From: an uncultured Mycoplasmatales bacterium
GTDB lineage: Bacteria > Bacillota_I > Bacilli_A > Mycoplasmatales > Mycoplasmoidaceae
Direction of reading: 5' to 3'
DNA length: 10,945 bases
Assembly (NCBI GenBank): GCA_910578525.1
Contig: CAJTRF010000022.1
Coordinates: 1 to 10,945, forward strand
Below the pieces are notes generated by a model. The model saw only the letters and a program-made list of their open reading frames with translations, was not told the DNA's origin and made no database searches. Made by a program: the position numbers and the translations under genes. Below, one piece after another: positions 1 to 9,100 of the stretch (position 1 is its first letter; each line of letters begins with the position of its first letter).

Positions 1-181
1 TAAATTGAGACATTATTGATGTTTTTCCATTTAATTTATTTTTCTTTTGTTGTTCTAACAATAATTGACGTATTGATACATTACCTTTCGAACTTTGTTG
101 AATTAAACTTGTAATTCCACCTTCATAACGTTTAGACCATACACTTTCTTCTTTCTTTTCTGAATCATCATTAATTGTTAA
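1..181 (-). other. Beginning of a C-terminal tail module after the linker (residues 3557-3616, incomplete)
   Basis: After the Thr/Pro linker the sequence changes to an acidic patch (NDDSEKKEE, 3560-3568), then SVWSKRYEGGITSLIQQSS (3569-3587) and a basic helix RQLLLEQQKKNKLNGK (3594-3609). Its place beyond a flexible linker suggests a separate binding tail. It runs off the left edge, so its length and end are unknown. Confidence 0.4.
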
Positions 182-3100
182 ATCTGTATTTGATGTTGGT
201 GTTGTTGTTGTTGTATTTGTTGTTGGTGTTGTTGTTGGTGTTGTTGCGGGCTTATTGAATGGATTTGTATATCCAGTATTTCTTAATGCACCACCAATTG
301 TATTACCATTATTTTGATTTTGTTGTCTTTCTTTTTCTTGAGCTTCATTTATCATATTTTGAATTTCATGTAATGCAGTTTCAGTATCTTGATTCTTAAA
401 TCTTTCAAATCCAATTTCTGTCATATTTATTTTTCGACGATACGAATTCAAATCTTTTAATTTCTCTTCGACTTTCTTTTTATGTTCTTTCTCTTTATCA
501 TCTTTTGCTTTCTCATCATCCCATTGTTTCTTTGCTTCATTCTCTTTTTGTTGCAAAAGAATGATACTTGGTTCTAAATTATTCAATGGTTTATCTTTAT
601 AATCATCATAATTTAAGAGAGTATTTTCTTTCTTATAATTTGTTTTCAGATCTCGATAATATTTATTCGTCTTTGCAATATAGCGATTCAATTTCAAATA
701 TCTTTCTAAATCATCCAATGACGGATATAATTCAGCTAACTTTTCATATGTTTCAGAACTATCATCAATATGTTTATGATATTCTTCTAATAGATTCTTG
801 AAAAATTCTTTCTTTTCGGTATTGACTTTTTCTTTATATTTGATATATGCATTTCGAATATCATCTACTGTCACTTTTTTATCTGTTCTTTTTGCTATTT
901 CTGGTTCGATATAACTTTGATGAACAAATGCAACATCTTCTGTTTTCATTGTTCCTTTCTTCTTTTGAAGTGCATTATGATCATCTAAAATTGGTATAAA
1001 TGCAATACTTTCTAAAACATATACCCAATCAATATTTTTCTTATCTGGTGCAAATTTATTAACAATATCTTTTACATTTATTTTTGTTTTTCCAAAATGA
1101 TTTTCATATAACGGTTTGAAGTCTAAAATTGCGTTCACATAATCCAAATCTTTTGCTGAATATGTTAATCCTTTCAACTCATCTTTTGTCACTTTTGAAC
1201 CTTCTTCCAAATTTTTATTTATTGCATCGATGTTTTCAATTATTTTCTTTTCTGTGTCAGTTTTTTCTTTCTCAAAGGATTTAAACGCTATTTGATATTC
1301 ACCAATCAATTCGTCTTCTGAAATTTTATCATGTTGTTGAGTAGCCGGATTATATCGTAAATTATCAATATATTCTTCATATGTTTCTTGTTCTTTTCTT
1401 GGTATTCCTTGAAATTCTAGAGATTCCTTATGAACAATTCTTGCGAGATTTGCATGATAAGCTGTATCGATATCAAATTGTAAATCTTTCTCGTTTTGAA
1501 TGTTCCATTGAACCTTATCACGAATTTTATATGGGTAATACATCATTTGATCCAAAGTTATTTTTTGGCCAAAAGCAGTTTCATATCTTTTCTGTAATGG
1601 AGTTAATTTACAATATTTAACAATTTCATAAGCATTTGTGTATGTTTGAAGTTTTTCTGAATCTAATTTCAATTTTTCATCGTCAATATTTGCATTGAAT
1701 TCACTTATGAGATCATCTAAATTTTCATCATATGAATATTGTAAAGCAGCTTTCACATAATTATTAAGTAATGATAAATCTTTCCCTTTCTTCTCAAACT
1801 TTTTCCGTTCGACTTCGAAATTAAATTCGTTATCATTCTTTTTGTTATAATTTTCAATATCTTTCTTCATTGCCATTCGAACGTGACCATATTCAGTATT
1901 TTTATATTCTTTCACAATTTCATCTTTCTCTGCATTTGTTAATTTTGACCATTGTTTGTTTCCACCGAATTTTCTAATTGCTTCAAGAATATTTTCAACT
2001 TCTAATTTCAAATCATCACATGCTCTTGAATAACTTTGAGGTTTCTGGTTGATATCTTTAGCTTTATTCGGATTCTTTTTGTTATGAACAGTTATCAATA
2101 TTTCATAATAAGTTTTGTAAGCATTATGATCATTCTCTTCTTTATTAAACAAATCTAATAAACTCTTTCCTTCACCTAAATCATCATTATAAATTTCTAA
2201 ATATTCTTTGATTTTTGGAAAGTTTTGTAATTTATCATATTCATTTTCAAATCTTTGATATTCAACTTTTAATTTCTTTATTTGAGCTTCTTTTGTTGAT
2301 CCATACCCACCTTCTAAGAGATCATGATCAGAAATTACATAATTATATTTCGTTTCAAAATCTTTGATAATATTTTTCAGTTCTAGATAATATTTAGTTT
2401 CTTCAACATTCATATTATGTTCGTTCAACATTGACCGTATTGTCGAAACTACAGCAGTATCGGATTCTGGATATTTTCTTTGATATTCTTCAAATAAGTC
2501 TCTGAGTTTTTGGTCATTAGCTGCTTTATTTTTAGCTTTATCTAATCTTTTCACCTCAATTTCTAAATCTTTAATATCTTCTCGTGTTGGATTCGTCAGA
2601 TCATCAAACTCTTTACCAAATTGATTTTTATATTTGCTTCTCATAATATGATAAAGAAAATAGTCTTCTGCAGCGTCAGCATCATCTTTAAATTTGTTAA
2701 CAATCTCTTCAAAAGTCGTTTTCTTTTCGAATCTTTTGTCATAATCTTTCCAATATCTCCTCCATTTCCCAACTCCTTTATAATGATCTTCAAATGTTTT
2801 TGCCAATTCTGATAATAGTTTGACTTGTTCTCCATCCGATTTATCTGATTTATATACCGTTTTAAATTCATCTTCATACCAAACACGTAAAGAATTTGCA
2901 CGAAGTTCATTAAATGCTTCCTTCCACTCTCCTTTCCATTTTTTATAGGCACTTTGCCAATTCGGTAGTTTCTCTTCCACTTTTTCATGATTCAAATTCC
3001 ATATTTCTCGATCTCTTTCCAATTTTAACCAATCTGTTTTGTCTTTTTCCTGTTTCGTCATCTTATTACGCAAATATTCATCAAGTTGCTGATGATCTGA

Positions 3101-6100
3101 AATTGTTAAATATTTTGTATCCGTTTCACCCAATTCTTCTAAATTTTTGTTGTATGATATTTTGTTCATTTCATTCGCGACATACGCTCTTGCATCCAGT
3201 AATGCTTTTTCTACATTTGTTTCTGTTTGAAATTTGTTGATGAGACTATCCCAAGTAACTCTATTTTGACCATCATTCATTAATCTTATCAATACGGGAT
3301 CACTTTGAAATCTCTTTTCTTTATCGTAATGAGCATCACATAATATCTGTAAGTTTTTGATTTTTTCTTTTGTTGTTGATCCTTTGATATCATCTTTTTG
3401 TCCTGAACATTTTTCCCATATTTTTGATAAGAATTCATACCTCGCCTCATCAATATCATATTCTTTATTTTTCAAAAGTTCTATGCAATCACTAAATGCA
3501 TTCCCTGTTCTGACGTATACATTCCAATATCGATTGACAATTGTATCACGTCGGAATTTCTCAATTTTTAAATTCACCTCATTTTGTAATCGTTCTAATT
3601 TATCTAATATTGATTCCCAATTGTCACCATCTATTGCATCAAGTTTCACTTTTGGATATTCGTATTTGAATTCTAATTGATCTTTCATTAATGCAATCTT
3701 CATTCGATTTGAACAATCTTTGAAATTTTTTCCTAATTTATCTCTGATTGAATCAATATCGTTAACATCTTGTGTTATATTATTATAACGACGAAGTAGA
3801 TCTTGAAATGATTCTGTTTGAAATGACCTATCATCTCGTTCAGCTTCACGTAACATTTTTTCTAATTTTGTCTTTCCATCCGTTGAATTCGGAATTTCGT
3901 TTATTTCTGTGACCTTATCTGGAAGTAAAGCAATTAATTTGTATTTCAAAGTTTGACATTGACAAAAGAATAATGCTCCTTGATAGTTATCTTCATATTC
4001 AAGCACTATATCATGAATTGTCCATTCACGATCAGCATGTCTATTAAGCGTTAATAATGCATTTTGAAATTCATCACTTCGATATTGATTATAACCACGA
4101 ACAGCTGTTTGAATAATATCTATCACTTTTTCTTTCTGTTCATCAGTCAACTCACCTGGTTTATCACTTGTTAATGACAGATATTTATCCTTCTTTGTTT
4201 TAACAGTATATTTTTTCTTGAATGTGTCATTATATAAATCTAAATGATATTTATAATTTAAATCAGTTTTACCTTTATTATAGTCAAAATTATATAACGC
4301 GGCTGTCTTTTCTATTGAAGATGTTTGTTCATCATCATTATGATAATATCGATATTTATGCCAAATATCATTGAATGCAGGTGAATTCCATGATTGTGCA
4401 TAATTTTGTGTTATTTGACTATAAAATTTTCGACACCAAGCTAATCTTTCTTCTGAATCTATTGCTGTCTCATGATATCCAGTAAAACGAGTATCACCTG
4501 GCAAATCTTCATCAAATATAGAGAATCTATTTTTAATTAATTTTCTATATTTATCAATTTCAATAGCAATTCGAGCTTTTTCAGGAGTTTTATATTTGTC
4601 TTTCAATTGTTTATATGTTAATGTTGAATCTATTTGATTTGTTGATTTATATGATTCAAATGTTGCTTCAACATCTGATTTTCCCCACGTTTCTTCATCT
4701 TGTTCTTTTTCTTCCACTTTCGCCAAAATTTGATCAAATAATGTTGAATCTTTTTCTTGACCTGTCATTGAATAATCTTTTCCATTGTTTAATTGTTTGT
4801 AATATGTTGAAACAATAGGAATTAAATAGTTTGCATACATTTCTTCATTTGTCCAAGTTAAATCAGGTTGAGTTATATAAGAAACATATTGTGGTTTTAT
4901 TTTCGCTAACAATTCTCTTGCTTTCTTATAGTTACTATCAGTTGACCAAGTTTTTGAAGTTTTCTTATAGGAATCATATTTCTCTTGCCAATTCTTTCGA
5001 TAAGCAGATTTGACTGTTGGATCTGTCATTTTCATGTATTCGTTAAAGTATTGAATGACGTCGTTATATAATTTATTACCTTTTTTCGGAAATTTCTCAT
5101 TTATTTTCTTCACTTTTTCATAACTCTCAAAGAAATCATTACATTCATTCAAATCTCCATTGAATTTTCCATACAAATGCCCCCAAGCTTCAACATAATT
5201 TCGTCCAAATGCTTTTGAATATTTTTCAAGATAATCATGAAACACACTACTTTGATCCCAAGTGACAGAATAATTGTGATAATTTTTATCATAATAATCT
5301 TGAAGTATTTTTTGAGCTTCTGTGATTGAATCCTTCGCTTTCTCTCTTACAAATTTCTTTAAATTAACACCTTCCCAAGGATGAGTTTTATAATAAAATT
5401 CATACAACGCACCTAATTTATTTATTGCATTGATAGCATTATAATTTCCTTCCCATTCCATTCTCCAATCAGATGGACTTTTGAGATCCTCAGGAAAATG
5501 TTGTTTCCAATTCATTAAAGCTTGATCCAAATTAGCATTCGTATCTCTTCCATTGATTTGATTATTAATCATATTTTGTAAAGATTCACCAACTTGAACA
5601 ACATTTTTATTTCTCCAAGCAGCTGCTATTCTTTTTATTGAATATTGATCATCATTCGGTAAAAATTCATTCAATTCTCTTATTTTGTTATTTATGTTAT
5701 CATTCAAAGATAAAACACGTTCTGTTTCTTCGATATCTGCAACCTCATCTTGAAAATACTGTCCATGAGTTGAAAAATCACCATTTGTCTGATTTTGAAA
5801 ATAATCCATAAATGTTGGAAAATGACTTTGTTTTTCATGATATTTTTTATATTTGTCATAAGCTAATTCAGACTCTAAATAAAATTTATATGCAGAACCA
5901 TTCTGAGGGAAATAAGTCATTTTTACATCACGAAATCTCTTGTCAGTAAATCGAGTTGGATAAAGATTATGTAATTCTTGTTCGAGCATATTAATTTGAG
6001 GAATATCTTCTGCTTTTGTATTTCCAATGATAACGTCCATTTTTAAATTCATATTTTCTTTTCCTTCATAACTTTTATAAACTTTTTCAAATTCTAATCT

Positions 6101-9100
6101 ATCAAAATACTTATCCATATCATGACCCATAGAAATGTAATAAGTTCGTGCATTCAAGTATTGTTGAATATCTCCTGAATTATTACAATGACCAACAACT
6201 TCTTTGAATAAGTCATCTTTTTGTTCTTTGTCATGAATCTTTTTTGTTCGTTCGTTGAATTCTTGATAAAAGGCCTGATCATTTTTCTTTTGTCTTTCTA
6301 AATTTTGGTATTGTTGAACGATATTTTGGTAATTAGTTATAATTTGATTATAATCTGGTTGACCATCTGATTTTAACGGAGGTGAAACATTTTTCAATTC
6401 AATAATTTTAATTGGTGAATATTCGAAAATTTGAATTTCAGCTTCGTATCTCTTTAACATATTAAAGATTTCGTCTAAATTATAACGATAGTCAATTAAT
6501 GATTGAAACCCTATTTTTTTATTGTTATATGAATATTTATTCCAACGTTTCATTACAATTCCTCCCCTTAAGAAATCTTCCTTATGATCATTCATATATT
6601 TTAATAAATCAGCTTTTGTTTCTACATTTGGTGTATACAAAACTAAGTATTGAACTAAATGATCAAAACGATATTGATTGATATCCCAATCAGGAAATAG
6701 AGTTGTAAAACTTTCGTTAATAGCATTTTTCAAATTCTCATCTTCTTTTCCTTTTTCTGTATTCTTATTTTTAATTAATTCTTTGATATACTCTTCTTTA
6801 TTTTCAATTTTCTGATCGACTAATATTCCATTCCAAAAGTTATCAGTAAATTCACTTCCATAAGCATGTTGTACTTGAACTTTTAAATTCTCAAGTTTCT
6901 TTTTATCTTGAACAGATTTCAATAGAGATTTTTCATTATTGAGTCGATTTTGTAATTTTTCTAAGGCTTTACTTTGTTCTGTTTCTGATTCAATATCCTT
7001 TATAAATATTTCATTCTCTTCTTTCTGTTGATCAAATGGTTTACCTTCTAGATTTGCTCTTTGTGCTATTATTGTTATTATTTCTCCCATTTTCTTATCA
7101 ATATCTTGTTTTGAAGCAATCCATGATCTTTGCCATTCTTCAAATTGTGCTTCTTTAGTTGGAATATCATTTTGTTTAATAAATTGAGATCTTATTTGTA
7201 AAACATCATTTTGGTCAAATTTTCTCTTTGATTGTCTTAATATCTCGACGATTTTTGCTGACATATAATCATTTTCTTGTTTTAATGCTTGTTCCAACTT
7301 TTCTTTCCATTTCTCTTCTTCTTCATCAATAATTGTATTTATTTGATTAGGATTTGATAAAATTTTATTTGTAACATTTTGTAAGATTGTATTTTCATCA
7401 ACTGAACTAACCCCTGGAACTTTTTCAGCGATTTGATTAATTTTGACAAGATTTTCTGTTATTTTTGATTGTACATCTGATTTTAATTGATTTGTTAATG
7501 TAGTCTTTGCATTTGTAATATCTTGTTCCACGGCTCGTTTTCCTTCTTTATCATTATACATTGCCGTATATCTTTCCAGAGTATCGTCATCAACTTGTAA
7601 TCCATGACTATTTAACATCGACAACACCTTCTTTTTCTTATTTTCTTTCTGTTCGATATCATTCTCTTTAATTGCGAGATTCAATCTACGAGATAAATCC
7701 TCGTCCAAATCTTTTGTAATTTGATCACCGTTTATATAAAAAGCTTCCAATTCACTTTTTCTTACTGCTTGATTATAATTTGAATTTGGACGATATTTAC
7801 TTGTTTCTTGTTCTATTTGAATTAGATCATTTATCATATTCTTTCGATTTGATAACGATTGTTCATAATTATCTCGATAATTTTTAACAATTTCTGAGGC
7901 TTCATTTAATTTGCTCTCCCATTGTTTTTCTCTATCTGCTTTGAACAAAGCTTGACAAGATCCATCTTTAACAAATAATGAATAAAATTCAGTTAACTTG
8001 TTCTTACTTAAATTAAACGGCTTTAATATTTCGTTCACAGCACTTTGATATAATCCAAGATATCGTGGAAATTCTACTTCTTCTATTTTTGATCCCGATC
8101 CTTTTTGTAATTGTTCAATAACCTCTATTTTCGTTGGTACTTCACCTCTTGTTATAAAATCATTATTTAATTTTTGAATTATTTTTTTCTGATAATATGA
8201 TTCTGCATCTAAATTTGTTGTATTTCCTGTCATACGATATAATGAATCAAATTCTTCATTAACGATTAAACGAATATCTTGAAATGATCTATTCAATAAA
8301 GTTAATATTTTTTCTAAGTCATCTTTCGCATAATGATTATCTGCTTGTTTAACAATTGTTAGTTTTCCCAATTCTGCGTCCAATGTTTCATTTGTAGTTT
8401 GAATGTTATTCTCAAATTTTAAATAAAATTTTCCAATCACTTTTATCCAATTATCAATCATATTTCGTGAATGATCACTCATACATGCTCGTAATTCGTC
8501 AATCGTCTGTATTGTCTTATCTGATATTAACTTTTGAATTCCTGATATTTCGTTATCTAAATTTGCCCAATTCGATATTTGAATCCATGGTAAACCATAT
8601 GAGTTCTCTTCAAAAAAGGATAAACATTTTTGCTTATATTCTTCTAATAATTCATCCTTTTCTAAAAGCAAAGATTGTTTTTTTATTTCTTTAACCATTT
8701 CTGGATTCTCTATTTCCATATTTGATTCTTGAACGATAGCCTCTAATTTTCTTTCTGGAATTTCTATTGAATCTTGGATTTCTTTTGCAAATGCATCATC
8801 TTCTTCATTTTGCTTTTTTTCTCTTTTCATCATTTCTTCTTGATATTGATCATGGAAAACTGCGAATGTTTCAAATTGTTGTCCTGGATGATCTGTTAAA
8901 AATTTCCTGAATTCATCCTTTTTTCTCTGATATTCTGCCCTATACCACTTCATTGTCAAATTATGTTTTTGTATAAATTGTTGCTCATCTGTCAAATTTT
9001 GCGGACCTAATGCTTGAATTGCTTCATTTACTTCATGTTCTTTTGTTTCTTGTAATTGTGGGATATTATTATAAAAGCCGAACCAAAATTTTTGTCGAGA

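Noticed and set aside
182..250. GTT repeats as a CRISPR array or regulatory repeat
   Set aside because: There are no unique spacers. The tract keeps the reading frame and encodes a Thr/Pro linker.
996..1021. Possible membrane segment YVLESIAFIPIL (residues 3277-3288)
   Set aside because: It is about 12 residues, contains Glu and is flanked by charged sequence, so it is too short for a transmembrane helix; more likely a buried helix or strand.
2641..2988. Minus-strand 115-codon frame
   Set aside because: It is a shifted frame inside the giant gene, rich in K, I and N by composition alone. The main frame stays open through the same bases.
568..8694. Plus-strand open frames of 60-108 codons (for example 568-801, 1381-1620, 2914-3240, 3357-3680, 4615-4818, 8467-8694)
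   Set aside because: They lie wholly antisense to the giant frame. Their F/L/Y/S/I-rich peptides are what results from reading the complement of A-rich Lys/Glu/Asn codons, and no promoter or separate codon pattern supports them.
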